Below are positions 7,253 through 16,001 of a DNA stretch of 64,000 nucleotides, piece after piece. The position numbers and the translations under genes were made by a program. The DNA comes from Desulfovibrio sp. UCD-KL4C. GTDB taxonomy: Bacteria; Desulfobacterota; Desulfovibrionia; Desulfovibrionales; Desulfovibrionaceae. Below the pieces are notes generated by a model. It did no database searches. It was not told the origin of the DNA and was given only the letters and a program-made list of their open reading frames with translations. The stretch's first letter is position 1. Every line of letters begins with the position of its first letter. The stretch lies in contig NZ_VCNC01000001.1 of NCBI RefSeq assembly GCF_006210265.1, positions 62,001 through 126,000 on the forward strand. Direction: 5' to 3'.

Positions 7253-9907
7253 ATGGCTGAATCCAACCTGCCTAAAGGCTACGAGCCTGAAGACGTTGAA
7301 AAAAAATGGCTTGATCACTGGAAAGAGAATAAAACTTTTACTCCTGATCCGGAAGCTGACGGTGATCCGTTTTCTATAGTTATTCCTCCGCCTAACGTAA
7401 CAGGCGTTTTGCATATGGGACACGCCCTTAATCTGACTTTGCAGGACATTCTCTGCCGCTACAACAGACAGCTTGGTAAAAATGTATTGTGGGTTCCCGG
7501 TACCGACCATGCTGGTATTGCTACACAGAACGTTGTTGAACGTCAGCTTAAGACCGAAGGCCTTACCCGTGATGACCTCGGGCGTGAAAAATTTATTGAA
7601 CGTGTCTGGGGCTGGAAAGAAGAAAAGGGCGGACATATCCTTAAACAGATCCACCGCATGGGTGCTTCTGTTGACTGGAGCCGTGAATGTTTCACCTTTG
7701 ACGATCAGCGCGCTAAAGCTGTCCGTAAAGTTTTTGTAAAACTTTTTGAAGAAGGTTTGATCTATAAAGGTAATTACATCATTAATTGGTGTAACCGTTG
7801 CCACACTGCTCTTGCTGATGATGAAGTTGAACATTCTCCAAAGCCAGGTCATTTTTACAATGTCCGTTATAAGCTTTCTGACGGTTCAGGTGAACTTATC
7901 ATTGCTACCACGCGTCCTGAAACTATGCTCGGTGACACAGCGATTTGCGTTAATCCGGAAGATGATCGTTATAAGCATCTGATCGGTAAGACTGCAATAC
8001 TTCCGCTTATCGGTCGTGAACTTCCAATTATCGGCGACACATATGTTGATATGGAATTCGGAACAGGCGCACTGAAAGTTACACCTGCTCATGATATGAA
8101 TGACTGGGAACTTGGCCGTAAACATAATCTTGAAGTAATTGCTATTCTTGATGAAGCGGGAAATGTCAACGAGAACGCTCCTGAAAAATATCGCGGTCTG
8201 TTTAAAGATGAAGCCCGTAAAGTAGTTGTCGCGGATCTTGAAGCTGAAGGATCGCTCATTTCTATTGAAGACCATGAACATTCTGTAGGTGAGTGCTATC
8301 GTTGCAAGTCTGTAATTGAGCCCCATGTTTCAGAGCAGTGGTTTGTTTCCATGAAGCCTCTGGCGGAAAAAGCTAGAGCTGCAGTTCCCTCTGAAACTCA
8401 GATTTTCCCTTCTAATTGGGAAAAAGTATACTACGAATGGCTCGATAATATTCGCGACTGGTGTATTTCCCGTCAAATTTGGTGGGGACATCGTATCCCT
8501 GCATGGACTTGCGAAGAGTGCGGTGAACTCATAGTTTCTGAAACTGATCCGACTAAATGTACCAAGTGTGGAAGCTCCAAGTTAGCTCAGGAAGAAGATG
8601 TTCTTGATACATGGTTTTCTTCAGCTCTATGGCCTTTTTCCACTATGGGATGGCCTGAAGAAACTCCTGAGCTGGCAAAATATTACCCCACATCTGTGTT
8701 GATCACAGGATTTGATATTCTTTTCTTCTGGGTTGCACGCATGATGATGATGGGGATTCATTTTCAGGACCAGATTCCATTTAAGCATGTTTACATTCAT
8801 GCTCTTGTCCGTGATGAAAATGGCAAGAAAATGAGTAAATCTACAGGTAACGTAATTGATCCGCTTGAAATGAGCGATAAATACGGAACTGATGCTTTGC
8901 GCTTCACGCTGACAGCTTTTGCAGCCATGGGGCGTGATATTAAGCTCTCTGAATCAAGGATCGAAGGATACCGTCACTTTGTAAATAAAATTTGGAACTC
9001 AGCCCGCTTTGCACTGATGAACTTTGACGGTAAAAAGTCTGAAGCATCAATTGATGATGCAACCGGACTTGCTAATAAGTGGATTCTGCATCGTTTGGAA
9101 GAAGTAAAAGTTTCCATGCGTGAAGGAATTGAAGGATACCGCTTTAATGAAGTGGCTCAGACCATGTATAAATTTATCTGGAATGAGTTTTGCGACTGGT
9201 ATCTTGAAATGATCAAACCCGACCTTTACAGTGATGACGAATCCCGCAAAGCTCCAACTTTGAAAGTTCTATGGACAGTCCTTTCTGAGACAATGATTCT
9301 GCTGCATCCTGTTATGCCGTTTGTCACTCAGGAAATCTGGTCAGTACTTCCCGGCATTGAGAATGAAGACATTGCAACCGTTCTTTACCCTGAAACAAGA
9401 GCCAACTGCATCAGTGAAGATGCTGTTTCGCAGATGGAACTCTTTCAGGGCATAGTTTCAGGTGTTCGTAATATCCGCACTGAGCTTCTCATCGCACCTT
9501 CCAAGAAATTGGAAATGATTATGCGTACAAGCTCTGATGCAGCTCTCAGTCTCATCAATGACAACTCCGAATTGGTGAAATTTCTTGCCCGTCTGGAAAC
9601 TGTTGAAGCCGGACCGGATGTTCGTGGACCAGAAGCTTCCGGTACAGCAGTTGTTCAGGGTAATGAAATTTTCATTCCTCTTGCCGGAGCGGTTGACTTT
9701 GAGTCTGAACTTGCAAGACTGGATAAAGAGTTTGCCAAGCTGGACAAAGATTTGATTGTGATAGAAAAGAAACTTTCAAATGAAGCTTTTGTAAATAATG
9801 CTCCTGCTGCGGTTGTAGCGCAGGAACGTGAAAGACTTGCTGAAATTGACGACAAAAGAGCAAAGCTTACTGAATTGAAAGATAGACTCGTAAGCGTAAT
9901 GAAATAG
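7253..9907 (+). CDS. valS: Valine--tRNA ligase
   Basis: 884 residues, a normal bacterial ValRS length. The class I HIGH motif is HMGH at residues 54-57 (after PPPNVTGVL) and the KMSKS loop is at 526-530. Editing-domain sequences (TTRPETMLGDTAICVNP) and the Zn-type cysteine pairs (CRYKC-like CYRCKS; CEECGE with CTKCGS) are present, as is the C-terminal coiled coil (about 815-884, rich in Leu/Lys/Glu/Asp) that contacts the tRNA. It charges tRNA-Val with valine in the cytoplasm. ATG 7253 follows TAGGAG at good spacing. The CobA-HemD gene starts 28 bases after its stop, so the two are probably co-transcribed. Confidence 0.98.
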   Translation: MAESNLPKGYEPEDVEKKWLDHWKENKTFTPDPEADGDPFSIVIPPPNVTGVLHMGHALNLTLQDILCRYNRQLGKNVLWVPGTDHAGIATQNVVERQLKTEGLTRDDLGREKFIERVWGWKEEKGGHILKQIHRMGASVDWSRECFTFDDQRAKAVRKVFVKLFEEGLIYKGNYIINWCNRCHTALADDEVEHSPKPGHFYNVRYKLSDGSGELIIATTRPETMLGDTAICVNPEDDRYKHLIGKTAILPLIGRELPIIGDTYVDMEFGTGALKVTPAHDMNDWELGRKHNLEVIAILDEAGNVNENAPEKYRGLFKDEARKVVVADLEAEGSLISIEDHEHSVGECYRCKSVIEPHVSEQWFVSMKPLAEKARAAVPSETQIFPSNWEKVYYEWLDNIRDWCISRQIWWGHRIPAWTCEECGELIVSETDPTKCTKCGSSKLAQEEDVLDTWFSSALWPFSTMGWPEETPELAKYYPTSVLITGFDILFFWVARMMMMGIHFQDQIPFKHVYIHALVRDENGKKMSKSTGNVIDPLEMSDKYGTDALRFTLTAFAAMGRDIKLSESRIEGYRHFVNKIWNSARFALMNFDGKKSEASIDDATGLANKWILHRLEEVKVSMREGIEGYRFNEVAQTMYKFIWNEFCDWYLEMIKPDLYSDDESRKAPTLKVLWTVLSETMILLHPVMPFVTQEIWSVLPGIENEDIATVLYPETRANCISEDAVSQMELFQGIVSGVRNIRTELLIAPSKKLEMIMRTSSDAALSLINDNSELVKFLARLETVEAGPDVRGPEASGTAVVQGNEIFIPLAGAVDFESELARLDKEFAKLDKDLIVIEKKLSNEAFVNNAPAAVVAQERERLAEIDDKRAKLTELKDRLVSVMK

Positions 9908-9935
9908 TCACGATAGTTAAAAATAGGATGTATAT

Positions 9936-11450
9936 ATGGGCATAGTATATCTCATCGGAGCTGGTCCCGGAGACCCCGGTCTGCTGACAGTTAAAGCCAA
10001 GGAAATCCTGGAATGTGCAGATGTCCTTATTTATGACTATCTGGCTAACAGCGAATTCCTTTCCTACTGTAAAGAAGGCGCTGAAATCCTTTATGTCGGC
10101 AAAAAGGGCGGAGATCATACCCTTCCGCAGAATAAAATTAATGAACTTATCATTAATAAAGCGAAAGAGGGTAAGGTTATTGCCCGCCTTAAAGGCGGCG
10201 ATCCTTACGTTTTTGGACGCGGAGGAGAAGAAGCTGAAGAACTGGTCGAAGCTGGAATCAAGTTTGAAGTAATTCCAGGTATCACTGCCGGAGTTGCGGC
10301 TCCTGCTTATGCCGGAATTCCCGTTACCCATAGAGATTTTACTACCTCAGTTTGTTTTATCACCGGACACGAAGATCCTACCAAGGAAACATCCGGTCAC
10401 AACTGGGAAGTTTATGCTAAGTCCAACAGCACATTAGTTTTTTACATGGGTGTTAAGAATCTGCCCATGATAGCTGAGAATCTGATTAGCAACGGACGGG
10501 ACCCTGAAACTCCTGTTGCCCTTGTTCGCTGGGGAACACGTTGCAATCAGCAGAGTTTTGTATCCACTCTTGAAAATGTTGCAGAAGAGGCCGCCAACCG
10601 TAAGTTTCAGGCTCCTTCCATTATTGTGGTCGGCGGGGTTTGCTCCCTGCATGACAAGCTGAACTGGTTTGAAAAGAAACCTCTGCTCGGAAAAGGAATT
10701 GTTGTCACCCGCGCTCGTGAACAGTCTAGTGGACTTGTTTCCACTCTTGGCAAACTCGGTGCATGTGTTTATGAATTTCCTACCATCACAATTGAGCCTA
10801 TGGCTGATTATGAACCTGTTCAGAAAGCTATAAGTACGCTTTCCGGTTGGGATTGGCTTATCTTTACATCCGTTAATGGTGTAAAGCATTTTTTCCAGCA
10901 GCTTGAAGAAAGCAATCTTGATGCTCGTGCTTTTGCAGGGTTGCAGATTGCCGCAATCGGACCTGCAACTGCTGACGCGCTTGCTGCAAAAGGAATTAAG
11001 CCTGATTTTGTTCCTGAAAAGTACGTTGCTGAAGGAGTTGTTGAAGGGCTGCTCGAAAGAGGAGTGAAAGGTAAAAAAGTTCTGATTCCAAGAGCCTTGG
11101 TTGCCCGTGAGATATTGCCTCAGGAACTTGAAAAGGCCGGAGCGCATGTTCAGATTTTGCCTGTTTATGAAACAGGTCTTTCTGAAAACGATCCTGCTCC
11201 GATTCTGGAAGCTCTTAAAAGCGGTAAAATTAATTATCTCACTTTTACCAGCTCCAGCACGGTTGAGAACTTTTTCAACCTTGTTGAACCTGAACAGTTC
11301 CACAAATTTAAAGATTCAGTAAAGATTGCTTGTATCGGTCCTATTACAACCAAAACCTTAGAAGGGTTCGGTTTTGAGCCGGATATACAGCCTGATGATT
11401 ATACAATCCCCGGACTGGTTGACGAACTTGTCAAAGAATCCGCAGAGTAA
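9936..11450 (+). CDS. cobA-hemD: Fused uroporphyrinogen-III C-methyltransferase / uroporphyrinogen-III synthase
   Basis: 504 residues in two parts. Residues 1-245 are a SUMT/CobA methylase: LIGAGPGDPGLLTVKAKEIL, then RLKGGDPYVFGRGGEEAEEL, then GIPVTHR. Residues ~250-504 are a HemD domain (GKGIVVTRAREQSSGL, DWLIFTSVNGVKHF, ending with ACIGPITTKTLEGFGFEPDI). The enzyme closes hydroxymethylbilane to uroporphyrinogen III and methylates it to precorrin-2, the branch point to sirohaem, cobalamin and the alternative haem route. Such CobA-HemD fusions are familiar in Desulfovibrio and Clostridia. It follows valS closely and is ended by a strong terminator. Confidence 0.95.
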   Translation: MGIVYLIGAGPGDPGLLTVKAKEILECADVLIYDYLANSEFLSYCKEGAEILYVGKKGGDHTLPQNKINELIINKAKEGKVIARLKGGDPYVFGRGGEEAEELVEAGIKFEVIPGITAGVAAPAYAGIPVTHRDFTTSVCFITGHEDPTKETSGHNWEVYAKSNSTLVFYMGVKNLPMIAENLISNGRDPETPVALVRWGTRCNQQSFVSTLENVAEEAANRKFQAPSIIVVGGVCSLHDKLNWFEKKPLLGKGIVVTRAREQSSGLVSTLGKLGACVYEFPTITIEPMADYEPVQKAISTLSGWDWLIFTSVNGVKHFFQQLEESNLDARAFAGLQIAAIGPATADALAAKGIKPDFVPEKYVAEGVVEGLLERGVKGKKVLIPRALVAREILPQELEKAGAHVQILPVYETGLSENDPAPILEALKSGKINYLTFTSSSTVENFFNLVEPEQFHKFKDSVKIACIGPITTKTLEGFGFEPDIQPDDYTIPGLVDELVKESAE

Positions 11451-11455
11451 ATTAC

Positions 11456-11486
11456 AAAGGAGGGGCTTTTGCTCCTTTTTTTTTTT
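11456..11486 (+). terminator. Intrinsic terminator after cobA-hemD
   Basis: AAAGGAG pairs with CTCCTTT around a GGGCTTTTG loop and runs into eleven consecutive T (11476-11486), six bases after the stop codon. Confidence 0.9.
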
Positions 11487-11626
11487 GATAAAGATTATGC
11501 TTCAGTCGACTTTACTCATTTTAAAAAAATCTTTTAATAATTCCAATAATTTTTAGTATGGGCAGTCCTGTTACCTGAGTTTACATAAGCTGTATTTTTG
11601 TGCTGACTTCAGTTTAGGAGTTTTTT

Positions 11627-12310
11627 GTGAGCAAATTACCAATTGCTGTTCTTATTTCCGGTAGTGGTTCCAATCTTCAAGCATTGATAGATAAGATGGA
11701 AGAAGGAATTCTCGATGTCGATATCAGAATGGTTCTTTCGAATAGATCAAGTGCCTATGGTCTTGAGCGCGCAAAGAAACATGCTATTCCCACGTGTGTG
11801 TTGAGTCATAAAGATTTTGAGAGCCGTGAAGATTTTGACAGTGAAATGGTACGTGTTCTAAAAGAAGCTGGTGTGCAGGCGGTTGTTATGGCCGGATTCA
11901 TGCGCATCATAACTTCTGTTTTTTTAAATGCATTTTCAGGTCAAATTATTAATATTCATCCTGCGCTGTTACCTAGCTTTGCAGGAGCCGGTGGGCAAGC
12001 TGAGGCCGTAGAACATGGAGTGCAGATTTCAGGATGTACTGTACACTTTGTGAACGAAAAAATGGATAATGGCGCAATAATTATTCAGGCTGCCGTTCCT
12101 GCAATCCCCGGAGAGGATGTCAAAATTTTATCTGATCGCATTTTGCAGGTAGAACACAGAATTTTACCGCAGGCTACGCAATGGCTGGCAGAAGGGCGAC
12201 TCAGTGCCGAAGGCCGCTTTGTTAAACTTGGAGCTGCTAATGTCGCTAAGGCAGAACTTACTGCTGATTTTCCTTGTCTTATCAATCCCCCATTAGAATC
12301 CGGGTTCTAA
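11627..12310 (+). CDS. purN: Phosphoribosylglycinamide formyltransferase
   Basis: 227 residues. The N-terminal glycine-rich GAR-binding motif is ISGSGSNLQALI (residues 10-21). The catalytic segment NIHPALLPSFAG carries the Asn/His pair (N109, H111), and the catalytic Asp lies in EKMDNGAIIIQA. It transfers a formyl group from 10-formyl-THF to GAR in purine synthesis. The start is GTG at 11627 behind TTTAGGAG; the first in-frame ATG is far inside the conserved domain. Note AGAGGQ where most PurN have PG at the start of that loop. The APH-like kinase gene follows after 18 bases. Confidence 0.94.
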   Translation: MSKLPIAVLISGSGSNLQALIDKMEEGILDVDIRMVLSNRSSAYGLERAKKHAIPTCVLSHKDFESREDFDSEMVRVLKEAGVQAVVMAGFMRIITSVFLNAFSGQIINIHPALLPSFAGAGGQAEAVEHGVQISGCTVHFVNEKMDNGAIIIQAAVPAIPGEDVKILSDRILQVEHRILPQATQWLAEGRLSAEGRFVKLGAANVAKAELTADFPCLINPPLESGF

Positions 12311-12328
12311 TGCTAATCAGGTGTAACA

Positions 12329-13234
12329 ATGGTAGATGCTCTTGAACCTTGGGGGCGTAAAACTTTTCGCCGTCATACAGAAAAAAATATTCCGGGAAGT
12401 CCCGCAAGAGCTCTCTCCCGATCTGTCATAGAAGACACTCAAAATAATTTATGGCTCAGCGAACGTATCGCAAGCAAGCAGCTTTCTCAGCGCACGGCTA
12501 TATCCCGTAATCTTCAAGTTTTGCATGATTCCGGTTTGGAGCATATTCTTTTATATCAACAAACGGTGGAAGGGACTTATGTTGCTGATCTTATGGGATT
12601 ACCGTGGCAGCTTTCTCCTTTCTACGAATCAGACCTTTTGCCACAGCCTGAGTTTGTTTATGATGAGGAAAGGGGGGAAAGTCTTGCTGAATTCATTTGC
12701 TCGCTACGTAAACATTCCAATGAAAAACAGCTTGAACAAGGAAAGCCTCCTTTTGATTTACTAGAGTATGCGACAACTTTGGTGAAGACCACTGCTGAGC
12801 GCGAACCTAAAGTATTTGAGCGGATAGAACCTATTTGCAAAAAAATTTTTCCTAAAATGGAAAAATTTACATCACTTCCTGTAGCTTTTTGTCATGGTGA
12901 TTTTCATCCTTTGAATATTCTTTGGCGTGGTAAAAATGTCGGAGCTGTTATTGATTGGGAATTTTCAGGTATGCGTCCAGAAATATACGACGTGGCCAAT
13001 ATTATAGGGTGTGTTGGTTTCGAAAATCCAGAAGGTCTTAATTTCGGTTTGATTCCGCAGTTTCTGAAAGTACTAAAAAGTGAAACTGATATTTCCGCTG
13101 AAGGTTACGCAATGCTGCCATTTTTTATCCCTGCACTACGCTTTGCATGGCTATCCGAATGGTTGCGTAAAAAGGATTGGGAAATGCTATCCATGGAATT
13201 AGACTTTATGGCAATATTATTGGAGCGTATTTGA
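12329..13234 (+). CDS. Aminoglycoside phosphotransferase (APH)-family kinase
   Basis: 301 residues of the APH/choline-kinase fold. The Brenner motif is CHGDFHPLNILW (around residue 188) and the metal-binding Asp lies in VIDWEFSGMRPE. The N-terminal lobe is recognisable (RNLQVLHDSGLEHILLYQQ). The family phosphorylates small molecules or sugars; nothing here indicates true antibiotic resistance, and the natural substrate is unknown. It lies in line with purN and ends 4 bases before the convergent histidine kinase. Confidence 0.8.
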   Translation: MVDALEPWGRKTFRRHTEKNIPGSPARALSRSVIEDTQNNLWLSERIASKQLSQRTAISRNLQVLHDSGLEHILLYQQTVEGTYVADLMGLPWQLSPFYESDLLPQPEFVYDEERGESLAEFICSLRKHSNEKQLEQGKPPFDLLEYATTLVKTTAEREPKVFERIEPICKKIFPKMEKFTSLPVAFCHGDFHPLNILWRGKNVGAVIDWEFSGMRPEIYDVANIIGCVGFENPEGLNFGLIPQFLKVLKSETDISAEGYAMLPFFIPALRFAWLSEWLRKKDWEMLSMELDFMAILLERI

Positions 13235-13237
13235 AAT

Positions 13238-14959
13238 TCAGCCTATGCCTGATGCAGGTAGTCTTATTAAAAAAGTTGTTCCTTTTCCTTCGACAGATTT
13301 GCATGTTATAGTCCCATTGAGCTGGCGGATGATTGTATGAGTGTTGGTTAAACCTTGCCCTACACCGTCTCCAACTTCTTTTGTAGTGAAGAAAAGGTCA
13401 TATATTTTGTGCATGTTTTCTTCGGGGATACCTTTTCCTGTATCATTGATATAAAACTCTACCTGACTATCCACATTTCTGGTGCCTATAGTAATTAAAC
13501 CTTGGTTTGTGCTCCCTTCATATTTCGCTTTAATTGCATCTGCAGCGTTTATAATGATATTTAATAAAGCCTGACTTATTTCTCCCGGACGTGCCATTAT
13601 TTTTGCTAGATTAGGAGAAAAAGCCGTTCTTACTTCAGCAATTGATTTCCACATATTTGTGGAAACAGTTAGAACATTTGAAGCGATTTCATTAAGATCT
13701 AAAGCTATTGCAGATTCATAATCCAGATGCGTAAAACTGTTTAAAGCCTTAACAATGGCCGAAACGTGTTCTATCCCTTCCTGTGATTCCTGTATTGCCT
13801 GAAAAACCTCTTCACTCAAGTAGTCAACATTTTCTAGCTCATCGGGCGAAATGAGATTGAAATCATTTTCATTGTCTGTAATATTCTTAGCAAGAGGGTT
13901 GGTAAGCTTATTGATAAGTTCAAATAATTCACTAAAGGACTGATCAAGAAAATTGAAATTTTGCGATAAGAATTGCAGCGGTGTATTAATCTCATGTGAA
14001 ACACCAGCAGCAAGCTGCCCAATGCCTTGTAACTTATGCCTTTGTGAGAATTGGCGTTCCATTTCTATTAAATCAGTCCGGTCATCAATAAGAACTACCC
14101 TCCCCTGTGACTTTCCGCTTACATCAAGTATTTTAGATAGGGTTACATTATAATGGTAGGACTCTACTTCGTCGCGAATTTCTTTATCAACTGTGATGGA
14201 AGGGGTTTCTGCAGAAAGGAATTCTTTGATTTCATCCGTCAACCACGGAAGAGTCTGGCTTAGCGGGGTACCTTTAAGCTTTTCAGTTTCTTGTCCTTTT
14301 TGTTCGTAATATATGGATCCAGGGAATTTGTTCATTCCAATCATTGAAAAAGATTTTGGAGTCATATTGTCAATATTGCCGCTCTCATCAATCAGAAAAA
14401 GTGGAACATTCAAACTTTCGAAGATGGTCAGATATTTGTTTTTTTCATTAGTCATTTCCCTATTAGATTTTTGTAATTCTTTAATGGTATTGTCAGAATC
14501 TAAACCAGACCATTCAGAGCAGAAAGCAATTTCAATTCTATCCAGTACTCGCTCAACAAATTTTTCATAGTGAAGCTTGAGTTCCGGTTCTGCAGTCATA
14601 CTCCGTACTAAATCAACATAAGTATAGCGATAATATTTGTAGAGACCGAGAAACATTTGAAGGCTTATACCGCGTTCACGATGTAGACGGGCTTCAAGCA
14701 CTCCAAATAGTGCGGCGGGGTCATCTGCATAATTCTCGTCTGGGTGGAATTGAGGCAAATCTTCGCCATATATGTCCGAAGCTGTCATTATAGCTTTGGA
14801 CAACCCATGTATAGAAATTCGCCATGCTTCAATAAGTGTTGAAGAATAATCTGTAAAATTTTGGGCTTTAGCGTAAGATAGAATGCGCTCCATTAACCAG
14901 AGTTCATTGTCAGAAATATATTTGGCTAAAGTATGCACTAAGGTCTCCATGGTATTCAT
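13238..14959 (-). CDS. Soluble sensor histidine kinase (helical N-domain, PAS, HisKA, HATPase)
   Basis: 573 residues with no membrane helix. Residues 1-165 form an all-helical sensor resembling RsbRD/globin-type N-domains (the ALFGVLEARLHRERGISLQM region). A PAS-like segment follows (SLNVPLFLIDESGNIDNM). The phospho-acceptor His is in GVSHEINTPLQFLSQN (about residue 322). The ATPase domain has the N box (NIIINAADAIKAKYEG), G1 (INDTGKGIPEENM) and G2 (GDGVGQGLTNTHTIIRQ). No response regulator is adjacent, so the partner lies elsewhere. Signal unknown. The start is ATG 14959; ATG 14950 is an alternative. Confidence 0.88.
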   Translation of the reverse strand: MNTMETLVHTLAKYISDNELWLMERILSYAKAQNFTDYSSTLIEAWRISIHGLSKAIMTASDIYGEDLPQFHPDENYADDPAALFGVLEARLHRERGISLQMFLGLYKYYRYTYVDLVRSMTAEPELKLHYEKFVERVLDRIEIAFCSEWSGLDSDNTIKELQKSNREMTNEKNKYLTIFESLNVPLFLIDESGNIDNMTPKSFSMIGMNKFPGSIYYEQKGQETEKLKGTPLSQTLPWLTDEIKEFLSAETPSITVDKEIRDEVESYHYNVTLSKILDVSGKSQGRVVLIDDRTDLIEMERQFSQRHKLQGIGQLAAGVSHEINTPLQFLSQNFNFLDQSFSELFELINKLTNPLAKNITDNENDFNLISPDELENVDYLSEEVFQAIQESQEGIEHVSAIVKALNSFTHLDYESAIALDLNEIASNVLTVSTNMWKSIAEVRTAFSPNLAKIMARPGEISQALLNIIINAADAIKAKYEGSTNQGLITIGTRNVDSQVEFYINDTGKGIPEENMHKIYDLFFTTKEVGDGVGQGLTNTHTIIRQLNGTITCKSVEGKGTTFLIRLPASGIG

Positions 14960-15070
14960 TTAGGGCATGTAACAAGTATGATTGGTTTAATAGTTAAATA
15001 AGCTCTTTTAATATGCACATTTTAAAAATAAAATACAATTAAAAGCGAATAAAATTATATAGAGATGATT

Positions 15071-15115
15071 AACGCAAAACAGCTCTGATTTATTAAGTCA
15101 GAGCTGTTTTGCGTT
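15071..15115. terminator. 18-bp perfect hairpin, terminator-like
   Basis: AACGCAAAACAGCTCTGA (15071-15088) is perfectly complementary to 15098-15115 around a 9-base loop. It lies downstream of AMMECR1 on the - strand, and is most likely its terminator, though it lacks a strong T-run on either side. Confidence 0.7.
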
Positions 15116-15179
15116 ATACTTGTAAGATGTAGGATAAAATAAAGATGGATGTGTCTTTTTAGTTATCAAATTTAGTGTA

Positions 15180-15737
15180 TTAGAAGACTTCAGCTTCAAA
15201 CCAGAAGATGTTAGTAGCTTCATCCTGCCATGCATTTGGCTCCATCCCTGCTTTGTGGCATGTTTGCGCTAGAAATTGATGGCGATCCCATTTCCACTCG
15301 GTTGCGACTTGCGGCAACAGCAATCCTGAATTTCGCCCTCTTTGCATGATTAATCCGTGTTTTCCTATTTCTATCTGCTCTGTGTCGGGGCAGATTGTTA
15401 CGGGGCTTAGAATCGAAATTTCGTAATCTAACTCTTCATATTCATTTATGGTGAGCTCTGGAAATCTGGGGTCTTCAAATGCTGCTGCGCGGGCCATTGC
15501 CCATATTGTTTGATAAAGCGGTCCTGTTCCCTGAACATTACCAATACATCCGCGAAGATGACCACCAAGCTTAAGCGTCACAAAGGCTCCAAGGTTCTCC
15601 TTCAGTTTCGCAGTGGGCGGCTGTGGTATTTCATGCTCTTTATCGCCGCGCAAATTGCTGATGATACTTAGCTTTACGATTTCTTTGAGGTATTCTTTTT
15701 CTTCGTCCGTAAGCGAAAAACTAAAATTATCTGTCAT
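15180..15737 (-). CDS. AMMECR1 domain protein
   Basis: 185 residues. The family hallmark LRGCIGN is present (GGHLRGCIGNVQGTGPLYQ), followed by AAAFEDPRFPELTINEYEEL and the C-terminal GLLLPQVATEWKWDRHQFL block. AMMECR1 proteins are small conserved proteins of unknown biochemistry; the reactive-looking Cys in LRGC is invariant. In archaea and bacteria the domain often sits beside MEMO-like or radical SAM genes, but here it follows a small Cys-rich protein by 9 bases and a SpoIIE phosphatase. Role unknown. Confidence 0.9.
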   Translation of the reverse strand: MTDNFSFSLTDEEKEYLKEIVKLSIISNLRGDKEHEIPQPPTAKLKENLGAFVTLKLGGHLRGCIGNVQGTGPLYQTIWAMARAAAFEDPRFPELTINEYEELDYEISILSPVTICPDTEQIEIGKHGLIMQRGRNSGLLLPQVATEWKWDRHQFLAQTCHKAGMEPNAWQDEATNIFWFEAEVF

Positions 15738-15746
15738 GTTATCTCC

Positions 15747-16001
15747 TTACTTAGACTTATTACGTTTAAGCTTGCCGATGATATAATCATACCTCTCAGG
15801 ACGATGCGGAAGAGTGCAGTCCGAGCACCACTTGATGCCGTTTTTAATTTCATATGTGCCTCCGCATTTTTCCAGATGATAGAGTGGGCAGAAGCAGAAC
15901 AGGCAGTTGAACTCCAAGTTATTTTCCACTTCATGGCAGGGAAAATATCGGCATTGATGATTTCTAAAAAAACGGAAACTGTTTTCCATACTATTACTCA
16001 C
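15747..16001 (-). CDS. Cysteine-rich small domain protein (likely Zn/metal binding)
   Basis: 84 residues with nine Cys and several His: CRYFPCHEVEN, then FNCLFCFCPLYHLEKCGG, then KWCSDCTLPHRPE. This layout matches the cysteine-rich small domain family seen beside anaerobic metabolism genes. GTG at 16001 overlaps the last bases of the SpoIIE gene (translational coupling); ATG at 15989 is the alternative and removes four residues. AMMECR1 follows after 9 bases. A metal-binding role is inferred from the cysteines. Confidence 0.75.
   Translation of the reverse strand: MSNSMENSFRFFRNHQCRYFPCHEVENNLEFNCLFCFCPLYHLEKCGGTYEIKNGIKWCSDCTLPHRPERYDYIIGKLKRNKSK

Noticed and set aside
7235-11303. Long - strand open frames opposite valS and cobA-hemD (for example 7235-7852 and 10434-11303)
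   Set aside because: They lie within strongly coding genes of known family, have low-complexity Phe/Ser/Asn-rich translations and no ribosome sites; they are antisense shadows.
12329-13234. Aminoglycoside resistance gene
   Set aside because: The APH fold is shared with many metabolic kinases; length, chromosomal housekeeping context and lack of mobile signals do not support resistance.
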